From Absidia repens (Eukaryota; Mucoromycota; Mucoromycetes; Mucorales; Cunninghamellaceae), in assembly GCA_002105175.1 (NCBI GenBank), contig MCGE01000002.1, positions 1,550,001-1,614,000 of the forward strand: 64,000 bases of DNA. Reading direction: 5' to 3'. Shown in pieces: positions 20,780 to 32,340 of this stretch (position 1 is the stretch's first letter; each line of letters opens with the position of its first letter). Made by a program: the position numbers and the translations under genes. The notes below the pieces were generated by a model. That model was not told the DNA's origin, made no database searches, and worked only from the letters and a program-made list of their open reading frames with translations.

Positions 20780-21981
20780 ATGGCTACTGCTACCGCCACC
20801 ACCACTCATCTCCCTACTCAAAAAATACCCAATAAAACCAAAGACACAGCCTCTGGATTTGTCATTGGTGGACTAGCTGCCTGTATTGCTGTGACCTTTA
20901 CCAATCCTATTGAGGTAAGCAATTGAAACATTGTTGAAGGAATCGTAAAACCGACAAGTTTGTGAATCTAACATGCAATGTTTGTTGGATTTAAACACTA
21001 ATACTTTTACTTTTTCTATCTAGGTTGTCAAGACCCGCCTTCAGTTACAAGGGGAGCTCGTACGAACAGGCAGCTTATCCGCCGCAGCCCGACCTTACCA
21101 CAATAGCTTCCAAGCGCTCAAGGTTGTCTTCCAAAACGAAGGTATTCGTGGTCTCCAGCGTGGTCTTGGTGTGGCCTACTTTTATCAAGTGTGCCTGAAT
21201 GGAAGTCGATTGGGATTATACGAACCTGTGCATTCCGCGGTGACCAAGACATTCCATTTGACCTCCCACAAAAGTCTGTTAGCAGCGGGTGTGTTTGCTG
21301 GTGGATTTGCTGGTGTGGTCGGTGCGTTGCTGGGCTCCCCTCTTTATTTAATCAAAACGCGGCGCCAATCCTACTCGCCTGTCTTTAAGCAGATTGGGTT
21401 CCAACACAAAATGACATCGTCCTGGTCAGCTCTAGCTCAAATTTACGGCGCGGAAGGTGTCAAGGGCCTGTATCGGGGTGCTACAAGTGCCATGGCCCGT
21501 GCTGGTGTTGGCTCGGCAGTGCAAATGCCCTCCTATATGTTTGGCAAGGAAATCATGATGACCAAGTTTGGCATGCCTGATACCTTCTCCACCCACTTTG
21601 GTACGTCCATGTTCACCGGCTTTTTGGTGTGCATTGCGATGAATCCTTTTGATGTTGTCTCGACTCGTATGTACAATCAAGGCGTCGATCCCGTCACTGG
21701 AAAAGGTCTTCTCTACAAGAATCCTGTCGATTGCTTTGTCAAGATGACTCACACTGAAGGTGTCCGCGGTCTATACAAGGGCTTCTTCGCACACTTTTTG
21801 CGTATTGGGTAAGTTGAAGATAGAAACGATTTGAATAAAATGGAATGGCAGATCAATATACTGACACTCTGTTTCTCTCTTTCTCCCATATATACATATA
21901 TACACAAATAGGCCTCATACGATGTTGATGTTTGTATTCATGGAGCAATTGAAAAGTCTTTATGGTCGATACTTGAAATAA
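20780..21981 (+). CDS. OAC1: Mitochondrial carrier, Oac1 type (oxaloacetate/sulfate; SLC25A34/35 relatives)
   Basis: Inner-membrane exchanger of the SLC25 family. Three exons, 20780-20914, 21024-21808 and 21912-21981, give 329 residues with six helices in three repeats. The three PX[DE]XX[KR] signatures are visible: NPIEVVKTRLQLQGE (repeat 1), SPLYLIKTRRQSYSP (repeat 2, acidic position replaced, as in Oac1) and NPFDVVSTRMYNQG (repeat 3, Lys/Arg position Ser-Thr-Arg). Oac1-type diagnostic strings are NEGIRGLQRGLGVAYFYQ, LNGSRLGLYEP and the C-terminal APHT-like GPHTMLMFVFMEQLK. Length fits the family. Substrates are inferred from the closest characterised relative, yeast Oac1, so oxaloacetate, malonate or sulfate are likely but not proven. 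The Ala/Thr-rich first 17 residues are variable. Confidence 0.9.
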
Positions 21982-22661
21982 TGGCGGACGATAGATTAGA
22001 TCAGTTGTATTTATATAGATTAGTTTAGATGTGTTTTATAGTTATATATGTATTTTTATCAAATAAACTGACTATTGTAGTTGATGTAATTTTAAAACAA
22101 TTTTAATGGTTGTCATGTGTGTGTGCGCGTGTGATTGTGATTGTGATTGTGATTGTGATTGTGATTGTGATTATACTTGCGGATGCATCATGCGCAGTAA
22201 AAGGTCATCTGCATTTTGGTCACAAATGCATATCTCGAACATTGTGTAGATTTTGATTGATTTTATTACTATTGAATAGGTACGTACAAGCAACAAAAAT
22301 AAAGAATAACATACAGTATCTGTCAAAAGACCAAATAATAATAATAATAATAATCGTGGATTGTAAATTTGGGACACAACTTCAATTCTCGAGTATTGTA
22401 TAAATGTTGAATATGATTTTATTAGTATTGGATAAATAGATACAACAATAACAAAAATAACGAGTAATATGTAGTCTATGCTAAGTGTAAATTTGAGCAA
22501 TGGGGAAGACAGAGGACTATCTATATTATGTTGGGTGACTTGCCAGGTAATGGTACCTGAATGAAGCCATCAGTAAGATCCTGAAGAATTCATAAAAAAC
22601 AAGGCTTGGTGGATGAATGCGAGCGGGAATTTCATTTTGCAAAAAAGAAGGCAGTAGCACA
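21982..22661. other. Convergent intergenic region with hexamer microsatellite
   Basis: 680 bp between two stop codons. It holds (TGTGAT)n at 22131-22172 and two similar AT-rich segments (GATTTTATTA.TATTG, about 22255 and 22414) that look like a diverged local duplication. No gene seen. Confidence 0.5.
22131..22172. repeat. (TGTGAT)n hexanucleotide microsatellite
   Basis: About seven head-to-tail TGTGAT units, directly after a short GT/GC stretch. Perfect except at the ends. Confidence 0.9.
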
Positions 22662-24406
22662 TTAATTCCTTAGAAGAGAGTGGACAATATGTGACACCCG
22701 CAGATTTTTGAGATCGACTACAATAGAGAAAAAAATGTGGTTAGTAAAATTTGTCATCGGAATTTTGGTGCTAACTTACGATATGTTTGCCCGCAACCAA
22801 CAAAGTAAATGGGTTGTCCAGTGATATATGTCATTGTCAATGCAGCTCCCACCTTGTCATCAATAGTATCAAATTTAGTAAGAATCATGCCATCAATATG
22901 TCGAGGATTTTGTAAACCAGAAAAGTCCTTGAGTGCATTGTTGAATTTAGTAAGCTGATCCACAGCTTCATTTCCCACAAGTGCTTCACCCACAAAAATA
23001 ATCTTGTCCGGGTTGTTGACAGATACCAATTTGGATAAAGCTCGCATCAAAGGTTCGTTATCCTGCATTCGACCAGCCGTATCTATCAGGACAACATCAA
23101 AGTTATTTGTGCCAGCTAAATGAAAAAAAAGGAACTGTGAGCATGGTTGTTCGTTTTTTTCTTCTATGCGTGCACTCTTATTTACCATAAGCAATGGCAT
23201 CCTTGGCAATACCAGCAGAATCCTTTCCGTATCCACGTTCAAACAATTCCACCACACCTCCACCACTAGTCTGTAAGGCGCGAAGATTTCTTGCATGCAC
23301 ACGTAGTTGTTCCACCGCACCACTCCGGAAAGTATCACATGCCGCAATAAGTACCTTGATATTGTTTTGTAATAGCCAGAAGCAGACCTTGCTCAAATTT
23401 GTAGACTAGATCACAGTAAATATAGTCAGTATCATCTTCATCATAGTCCTTTATTTGCTTACCTTTCCCACGCCATTCACACCAATAAATGTAATAACAT
23501 AAGGTCTTTTTTCTGATTTGGCTTGTTCAATGTCACGCAAAATGTCCAGTGAGTTCTTTGGTGTCAAAATTCTCTTCAACGCTGATTCCATGCTTGTTCG
23601 AACGACCACCGAGACACCTAATAAAGATCAAATATATACGCAAGTCAGTAAGTCAAACATATTGCACATCTTTCAATCCCCCTAGTTTTTACGTACGTTC
23701 AAAGCTACCGAGTTTCTTCCCCAACAAGCTTGACTTGACACTTTCGCATAGCCGATCCGCGATTTCCTTGGCCACATTTTTGCTGATCATCATTTCTTTC
23801 ATAGAGGCCAAAATAGGATCCAACGTGTCAGCTGTCATTTCACGTTGACCAGAAATAGATTTCAAAAAAGAAAATATACCAGTACCACCCGCTGATTGTT
23901 GCTGTTGTTGAGTATTATCCATATGGTCAATGTCGTCGGCAAATTCGTAATCATCGTCATCATCCTCGACCATATCTACATCCTGTACTTCGTATATGCC
24001 TTGTTTGTTCTTGCTGCCAAGCTTCGCTTCATCCATATGCTGAGATTTGACCATATCTTCGTCCATAGCATCCGCATTGCTCCCACCACTATAATCCAAA
24101 GCCTCCATTTCACCTTTTGCAATTTGTCCATCCCATACACGCATCTGCTTTTGTGATTTCTTCTTTTCAGTCCCAGGCGTTGTTGATGGTGTTGTTGAAT
24201 TAGAGCGTGATGGTGTTCCATGCTTGCGACCGCCTTTTCCTGGGCCACGAGGACTACCTTGTAGTTTAAGAGCCTTGATGTTCTTGGTGATTTCGTCGTC
24301 ATCGACTGCCAATTTTCCACCCGATTCCGAGGATGACGATATCGACTTGTTGTTTGCTATTTGTGTCCCGGGTCCACCCCCCAAAAAAAAAGTAACAAAA
24401 ACTGCG

Positions 24407-24438
<32 letters not shown>

Positions 24439-25167
24439 CATCTATGCACAACCCTATTTCGTGCCATTATTACCTTCTGATTGAGAGCCCTTAAGAGTCG
24501 TTTCGAATTTTTTAGTGTCTTCAAACTTTCGAGGCGCACGAGTCCGATTCTATAGAGTACCGAAACAATGTAATATTAATATCCAAGGTTGTGTGTTCTC
24601 TCCTTCAATATGTCATCCCAACTCTGTTACTTCGCCCACAATCACCCTACTCATCGTGCCTGCCACCTTCAATCTTGTCAGTCCCCAAGCTAGCACTTAC
24701 AGATGAATACTTTGTTTCCAGGGACTGAAGGACCTTAGTAAATATAGAGTCAAAATTCGAGTAATCACCATGAATTCCTTGATCAGCAATGACTGTGTCC
24801 TTGTATGTTTCAACAAATAAGCGCTTCACAGTTTCCAAGAGTTCATCAATGTACGGCAGTTGTAGAATTTTTTGATAAGCAACCTGTGAGAAAACGAGAA
24901 TAAGAATCGGAAAACTTGCAGCAAAAAAAAAAAAAAAAGAAAAAAAAACATTTTCCCAATATTACTTACTACAAAGACAAGATCAAGTTCGTTGGCAAAT
25001 GACCACTTAAGAGCATAAGTATCCTTGACGTAGGTATCGGTTCCAGACCTTTCTTCGATCAAGACATTTTTTATGAGTGCCTCAACAGGGCCACCAGACA
25101 AAGAGGTATAAGCATGTTTCCATAATACTAATCCACCTTTATTCAAAACAGTAAAGAGGTCTAACAT
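22662..25167 (-). CDS. SRP101: Signal recognition particle receptor alpha subunit (SR-alpha)
   Basis: The SRP-GTPase at the ER membrane that receives ribosome-SRP complexes. Eight exons: 24970-25167, 24701-24883, 24474-24549, 23697-24356, 23463-23617, 23186-23405, 22780-23115 and 22662-22717, giving 627 residues. The N-terminal SRX domain ([35 protein letters not shown]) binds SR-beta. A charged, low-complexity linker follows ([34 protein letters not shown]). The NG domain has the P-loop GVNGVGKST (intron falls between GK and ST), [12 protein letters not shown], the switch [23 protein letters not shown], and the closing block [15 protein letters not shown] plus [15 protein letters not shown]. 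The frame is continuous through all junctions. A CCAAT box (minus strand, 25276-25280) lies 109 bp upstream. Confidence 0.96.
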
Positions 25168-25275
25168 GATGGAGTATAATAATTGGTTGCAAAGATAAAA
25201 AGTGAAAAGGAAGGGTCAAAAAGTGGGAACCATTTTTTTTTATATTAAATCACCGCTGGAGCGTAAATCGCTCCC

Positions 25276-25280
25276 ATTGG
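25276..25280 (-). promoter_or_regulatory. CCAAT box upstream of SR-alpha
   Basis: ATTGG on plus, CCAAT on the gene strand, 109 bp upstream of the SR-alpha ATG. Same spacing range as the candidate boxes of SSS1 and the Oac1 carrier in this window. Confidence 0.3.
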
Positions 25281-25418
25281 TCAAAATGATTTGCATTTTT
25301 TGGAAAACCAAACAACGCCATTTAGAAAATAAAAATCAAGTAATGTGGTATTTTTATTGATATATGTTCAGCTTAAAAAAAAACATAAAAAGAAAAGAGG
25401 TAACACTATTGACTAAAT

Positions 25419-26905
25419 TCATATACGAAAAGGATCGGTTTTCTTTCTGTATGTTTCTTCATCCCACACAAATCCAGGATCCAGCTGCTTGTATCGTGTG
25501 GCACAACTCCAATCTTCCCAATCTGATAATAATAATAACAATCACAAAGTCAGTTACCAAAATATAATATATAGAATATTTTACATACCGAAGTTACTAC
25601 TTGCTGGGCAGTGACAGTTCTTTTGTAAATAGCGTTCGGTTGGGCAATGCATAAGAGGGTTGTGGAAATAGCCAATGTCATTGAAGAAATGAACTTGTTC
25701 CTTCGGTAACATCATAGCCACGGCCAAGGCATGGACAGGTGCGTCACCCCAGCGTTCGTAGAAGAATCCACCAGAATGATCCAAATGATTAAAGTAATCC
25801 AGGTATTTTTTGCTCCGTAAGAATTCCAAAGATCCAATCTAAAACAGAAACGTTAATCATTTGAATTCCTCGATAAATTTTTCCTAGTGCCCCCTTTTCT
25901 CAACATGATTTGCTTACCTCGAAGTTCGACCAAAAGTGGCATCCATTGTAATTTTCATAATCATCGTCTGTTAGCCATCCCCGCAAACTACTGGGTCCAC
26001 TAGTAAGATGTTCAGGATACTTGGCCATGAATTCCTTGGTAGTTTGCCATAATGTCGGGATAGTCTCCTCGTATTCTGTCAAAGAAATAGTCCACCCATA
26101 TTTGTAATCATTGTCTTTCATCATTTGGAATACATCATAATCCACATCACAATAGTAGCTGATATCAGGTTCCACTCGCCTATAATATATAGAAAAAATA
26201 AGTTGAGAATGTCTCATATTTTGCATTTTTATGCAGAGTCAAGTAACATACCAGTAGTATTCAAATTCGTCCAAGAGGGGATGTCTAAAGAAGAAGCCTG
26301 ATTGATACCTATTTTTAATATATATATATATGTGTGTGTGTATGTTATAAAATATGTCAATATTGTAAAAATGATGAGAGAGTGAGAGGTAAAATGGTTG
26401 ATTACCTGCACATATGTCGATAGGATTCACTGCCACCATAGATGATATTCGCCATTTTCTTTCTGGTATCTGCTGCCCGCTGTTGATCAATAAAAGGAGG
26501 GTATCCCCAGTGACTTGGGTCAATTTTTCCATATAGAGTCCTTGAGTTGGTCATGGCGCTGGTAAGTTCCTTAAAGTCATCGGTGAATTCGTCGTCGTTC
26601 AAAAAGACGTAGGGGTAGTTGAATTTCTTGTTGAATCGATCTTCCATTTGTCGCATTGATTGTCGTACTCCATCCAAATTGCTATTCCGCGCCAGGATTA
26701 CAAAAGCAGCCTTCACACGCGTGGTATTATGAGAAATATTACTGTCACCAATGTCCAATGTATTGCTAAGTAGAGAAGAATCAGCGGATTGTGATATATT
26801 GGATGAGGAAGGGGGGACTGGCACGATAAAATAGGCAACAGTCATAAAAAGAGCCAAAGCTGCCAGTATTTGTAAACCAAGTGTTTGACGCCTTTTTGAC
26901 ATCAT
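25419..26905 (-). CDS. GT15 alpha-1,2-mannosyltransferase (KRE2/KTR/MNT1 family)
   Basis: A Golgi type II membrane enzyme that adds alpha-1,2-mannose to O- and N-linked glycans of cell-wall proteins. Five exons: 26406-26905, 26252-26308, 25918-26179, 25589-25838 and 25419-25522, giving 390 residues. A short basic cytosolic tail (MSKRRQ) precedes the anchor [18 protein letters not shown]. Catalytic-domain blocks are all present: [66 protein letters not shown], the metal-site strand [43 protein letters not shown] and [11 protein letters not shown] near the C-terminus. Two adjacent Met codons (26905 and 26902) could start. It is divergent from INTS3, with only 249 bp between start codons. Confidence 0.95.
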
Positions 26906-27154
26906 ATTTGCTATCGTCTATTTGTTTTTTTATTGAAAAGCTAAGAAAAAAGAAAATATGCCTTCATCGGCGCCATTTAAATGAAAAGAATGAAATGCCA
27001 TAGCGAACATATTTTCATTCACAATCCCCGACAGAACCAATTTCTTTCTCCGCAAGTCTTTTTTTTTGACGAAATTGAATTGGGCAAGATTTTTACCTTC
27101 AATCTTTTCTGCCGAACCAAAAAAAAAAAAAAAGAACAGAAATACGGCTATCTT
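26906..27154. promoter_or_regulatory. Compact divergent promoter between GT15 and INTS3
   Basis: 249 bp between start codons on opposite strands, so both promoters and 5' leaders must fit here. T-rich on each side (26922-26933; A-run 27118-27133). No specific box stands out. Confidence 0.4.
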
Positions 27155-27670
27155 ATGGACACTCCTGCTATTACATCTTCACTATTTGATTTGGATCCTA
27201 TTGATCAAGATGATGAACTAGATTTGGTAAACGAATTGAAAAAACTAACACGAGTATTTCAAAGACTAATGCTATTCATTTATCTCACAGGAACTATCAA
27301 GATACTATAATCAATACTGCAATGACACGCGGGATAAATCAGAGCGGGAACTCCACAATTACTTACAGGAAAAGGTATGCACAATTATTACGGAAAGCTT
27401 GCTATGAATATTGTCACTGACTGGAATCATACATATACATTTACCTTTTTTTCCTTTATGAAAACAAAAGGCTTCTAGAAGCAAGGCGGATTACATGGAA
27501 ATAGTGTCAGCTCTTCTTTACGGTGTATTGACGGATCCTGAATCAGCTCAGAAACTATTCCAAAGTATATCACTTGTTAATAGGGATCAATACACAATGT
27601 TATGGAATCGTCTCATTCCGCTTATCACAACAATCAAATTCACAAATCTCAAACAACGCACAAAGGATCA

Positions 27671-27701
<31 letters not shown>

Positions 27702-30700
27702 GAATGAGTATCTACAATCCGTGGTGTCAAAGCGTGTCTAATATCTTCCCCCGTTTTTTTGCCGTTATCTTCAGATCATATGGCTATACAACGAACTCAC
27801 TAATCTCAATGTCTCGAATTTGGAAGGTCTTTACTTGTGTTTATTGCGACAAATCAAAGGTGGCGATTTCACGGGTCCCAACATTCGATTATGTGATCAA
27901 TTATTAAAGCTTTTGGAAACTCATCGATCTTGGCTTGACTCTTACCCTAATGTGTTGACGTTTGCTGTATACACTTATCTTCGCCTGATTCCGGAACATC
28001 GTCATATCCAACTGGCAACTTTACAACAAAGAGAAATCCGGTTTGTAGTATCTATGCTTCGACAAAAGGTAAGTCATAATTCCGTTTCTTGTATATAGTA
28101 TTGATATCAGAAGCTCACCAGTGATATATATCTGTATTTATGGGAATAGTGGAACTTATGCGCTGTAATTGGCCGTGATCTTATTCGTGGACTTCATGAC
28201 GTTTACCATCTACCAGACTTTGGCTCTCTCTGGAGTGATTTACTCGATCAGCCCCACAAAATATCTCCAAATTGTCAAGGTATGAAAAGCATGTCATTCA
28301 TCATTCAATAGTTTCTCATCTCTTATATATGTATACACGTGCATTGTTAGGAATCAGCAACGTATTGAAAACTCCTACACCAAGAGAATTTTTGCGATCA
28401 CGACTAACTCCGGATATGGAGCATAAATTGTTGTATATTCTTCAGCATGTAAGTTAGAGCAATATTGATGGCGTGATGAACCTGCTTTTCTTATTCATTC
28501 AACCTTTGCAACTTATTTTAGTTACCTATCGGCCAGTATCAACGAAATCTTGGGTGGTTTACACAACGCTTCCTTTACAATAGTGATGCAGAGCCTTTGT
28601 ACGCCGACATTATTCGATTCATCGTGGCTGGATGGTACCCTAGCAATCAAATTCTACAAAGCGACATTGTCCCCCGGTATGTGGTTATAGGCAATATGAT
28701 CCGTGGAATCAAAAGCCCGATGGTGGCTGCTAATGTCAAGACTGCCCTTATATACGACTGGTTGTTCTTCACGCCGAATGACAACATCATGTTTATTGGT
28801 AAAAAACAACAACAACAACAAACAAAGAATGTATACCAGGCAATTGAGATTGACAAACGTTTATTTTGATTAGAACCCGCTATGCTCCTCATGGAACGAT
28901 CCGTCGAACGATACCCTTTAATCACCTCCTCTCTTCTTGAATTTATCAACCATTCTGTAAACGAATACTACAAACCCATGAATGATTATATGATATCTGG
29001 TATCAAGAACGGTATGCAAGCAATGCTTAGCAAGACTGTCATTAGGTATGTCGAACCTCAGTGCAGTATATCCAACTGAAACTAATTCTTATTTATTTTT
29101 ATAGGAGTTTGGTACCTATTTATCGCTGTCATTCAATCGACAACAACACTAGAAACATCATGCAGCTACTTTTTGGTGAAATAGGTAATTCTTATTTTTT
29201 GATATTTACTGAATCCCGTCCCCTTCCCCTCCAGCATTTATTAACTGTGTATGGATTACTATCTGTCTACTAGAAGCTCTACCGTTAACGAAAACTACAT
29301 CAGCAACTGGCAGTGATGATATCAGCAACGCTCCCACGGACGATAATTTGAAGATTGCACCAAATACAGAAATTATGCAAGATATGGATGATGATGATGT
29401 AACAATGGAGGCACCCGCAAAAGCAGCTCCAAGTGAACACGAAGACGACAACAGATTGCAAACAAATGACTTTCCAACCGATGCAGCTATCCAACCATTT
29501 GAAGCAAGCACAACGAATGACATCAGCATATCCAAACTCTCCCAACATGAAATTAGCAACGAAGATCATGATAGTGGTAGCGATTATACAGATAGCGACA
29601 ATGATGATGACAAGGAAAACGCCGACTCTTCTGATACAGCAATGCAATCGAGCCAGTCATATTGGATTTTTGGCGACGCTCTGAATCGTTTCAAAACAGC
29701 GTGCTCAGCCCTACTCATGGATCAAAGCGATATGGAAGATGAAGAATCCAGTGTCCAATTTATCATTGCGAAGCGAAGTCTAAAAGAAATATTGGCAGTC
29801 TTTTTGCGAATGGTAAGTATCTTTGCTACTCTGTCTACTATATTTATTTATTTATTTATCTATTAGTCAATACCAGCAGAAACGCTGGCACCAAGTATTG
29901 CGAAACCAATAGTCAAGATAGCAGGACGTCTCCTTTTGAAAAACTCTCATACAACATACAATGATGCCATGACAGAGGATGATATGATTATGGATCCAAC
30001 AAAAGATCCATTGGATCTGCTTCTTCTAGCCTTCTGGAATGCCAAAGAGGACGCAACATCAAAAGAAAAGATGACCAACTTGCTCGGCTACATGGCGCAC
30101 CAATGTCACACTGGGAAAAAGCACATTGTTGGTATGCGATGGTGGCTCTTTATTGCTGGGTAGGAACTATTTATTGAAAAAAAAGGAGACTTATATGCTC
30201 ATCAGCTATTTGTTATATGTACTTTAGACAATTGAAAACCAACGATTATCTTATGGCTGGAAAGTCGGACAACTGGGCGTTAGCGGTGTGCACATCATAT
30301 GAAGAGTTTGTACTACAAAACTTTGATCCTGCTATTGCCATGGAAGAAAAGGATTATCTTGGACGCTACCTTTGGAAGGATCTGAAGGTATTATTTTAAT
30401 AATTATATATTTCGATGCGGCTATACTTACTCACATCCGTCGCCGTTGCTGTTTAACTCATTTGTAGCTATTATCAAATTACAATATTGAATCCTTTTAC
30501 AAAGTGCTATCGTTTGTTTACTTCCACCTCCCCAATGCTGCAACTGGAAATGTCAACCTAGTTGATCTGATCGCTAAAAGATTACTTCCTGAACAAGTAA
30601 GTCAAATACACTGAAATAATCGATGACTTTCCGCAGCTACTTATACTATTGTGTCTTTTCCATAGGTCGGTGAACTAGTGTGTATTTTGCAATTCAATTC

Positions 30701-30948
30701 TATACAAGTATTCGGCGACAGCATGGATACCACATACCTAGGTAATTTTACAACACACTTTTTATTTTGGATGCCATCGTATATTTATATGTCTTTTGAT
30801 ACTTAGTTTCTTCGCTCGAAAAATATGACATCTACGAAGCATCTATCATTTGGCAACTCTTATCTGCAGAAGTACAAGGCTCGTCTGTTTTGGTCAAACA
30901 TTTATCTACGTCTGACTTCATTCTCCCTCTACAAAATCATTGTAAGTA

Positions 30949-30979
<31 letters not shown>

Positions 30980-31712
30980 CAACGATTATCTATATTGAAT
31001 GCATCATGTCTCACTTTCATTATATTGATTCAGTCCGGCTTGATTTGGTACCTTATTTACTCGCCATCCTATCCAGCATGCCACCATCCCAAAAGCTTTT
31101 ACAGTCCGTTGTGCAAGTCTCCCGCCAAAAAGAGTCTCATTCAACTGCAAGATTACAATTTTCACTGGTAACATTGAAAACATGGCACCATCTCTACCCC
31201 GATCAATTGCATGCTACTCTGGTTCATTGGTTTGATGCAATTTTGAACGATCTGGAAGCGACGACCCAAGAATCAAACGATGTTCAAGAGGCTGCGGCTC
31301 ATTCTATACAACTGCTACGATTATGGTGGATGGACGCTAATCAATTAGCGGACAAAGGTAAAGGGGGAAAGGACATTCAGTGATAATACGATGCTTTATT
31401 CTAACCGTTTCCATTGTCCACTTGACTATCCCATTTGCAGATATATACCTCAAAGATAGATCTTTCATGGTGAAATTATCAAAATGTGCAACAATCGTTA
31501 ATCAAGCATGGCCCGAGGAATGGACTACAGGTAAAAAAGCACGCACACACACATTCACATACATACATATATATAAAAACGGGAAGGGGGATTTCCTTGA
31601 TCTTTATTGTTAATGACATCGATTATTTTTGAACTATGTAGAAGCCAAAATTACACCAACTCGAAAAAAAGTCAGGAAGGTTATGTCTAGCAGTGATGAA
31701 GACTCGGAATGA
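27155..31712 (+). CDS. INTS3: Integrator complex subunit 3 homologue
   Basis: In animals INTS3 belongs to the Integrator RNA-processing complex and to the SOSS single-strand DNA sensor. Eighteen exons: 27155-27226, 27291-27374, 27471-27671, 27775-28068, 28150-28279, 28351-28448, 28522-28798, 28874-29045, 29105-29184, 29274-29812, 29867-30159, 30228-30387, 30468-30596, 30666-30741, 30807-30941, 31034-31357, 31441-31530, 31642-31712; 1074 residues, all phases consistent. Collinear hallmarks: RQIKGGDFTGPN, REIRFVVSMLRQKW, IGRDLIRGLHDV, FLRSRLTPDMEHKLL, WFTQRFLYN, DIIRFIVAGWYPSNQILQSD, ALIYDWLFFTPND, IEPAMLLMERSV. Exon 10 (29274-29812) is an acidic linker, also present in animal INTS3. The C-terminus is helical, then basic and acidic (TRKKVRKVMSSSDEDSE). 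Confidence 0.88.
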
Positions 31713-32133
31713 TATGTGGTATAGTTTAGCCATTAGTTTAGAATAGTTTAGTGTAGGAAAACAGCATATTATTGTACATAGTTTTAGTTGGCATTGTTTT
31801 TAGTCGTGATGATTGTAGAATAGTATTATCATTATTTCTCTACGAATTTCATAATAAACAAAAAAAAATCCAATTCATATATATGACTGCAATGTGCACA
31901 ACATTCATTAACTAAAATTTTTGTTTATTTGTCCATGGATTCATTTTATTCTGATGCAATCACCAATACAAATCTATAAATTTATTGAATTCATGAGATA
32001 CACATTATATGATGGAATTCTCTCACAATATAATCAAAACAAAGACTAGGCTAACAACATGATAATACACATCCCCGAAATCAAACATAACATCCATTCA
32101 TCACACACCTTTGCCTCCAAACAATATATCCAA

Positions 32134-32170
<37 letters not shown>

Positions 32171-32340
32171 CTGAAAATAGTTTGTTTTTTTTTGTAAAGA
32201 GTGGATCACTTTATTGTAGATTGAAGTTTCAAAAAAATGTTCTTTTTGATCTAAATGATAAATACTAATACTACTAATAACTAAAAAGGAAAAAAGGATA
32301 TTGAGTTTTTTGAATGAAAGTCGTCTTAATTCCAAATTGT
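31713..32340. other. Convergent intergenic region between INTS3 and ATP1
   Basis: 628 bp, AT-rich, with AATAAACAAAAAAAA at about 31852 for INTS3, and a long A run (32139-32167). No gene seen. Confidence 0.5.
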
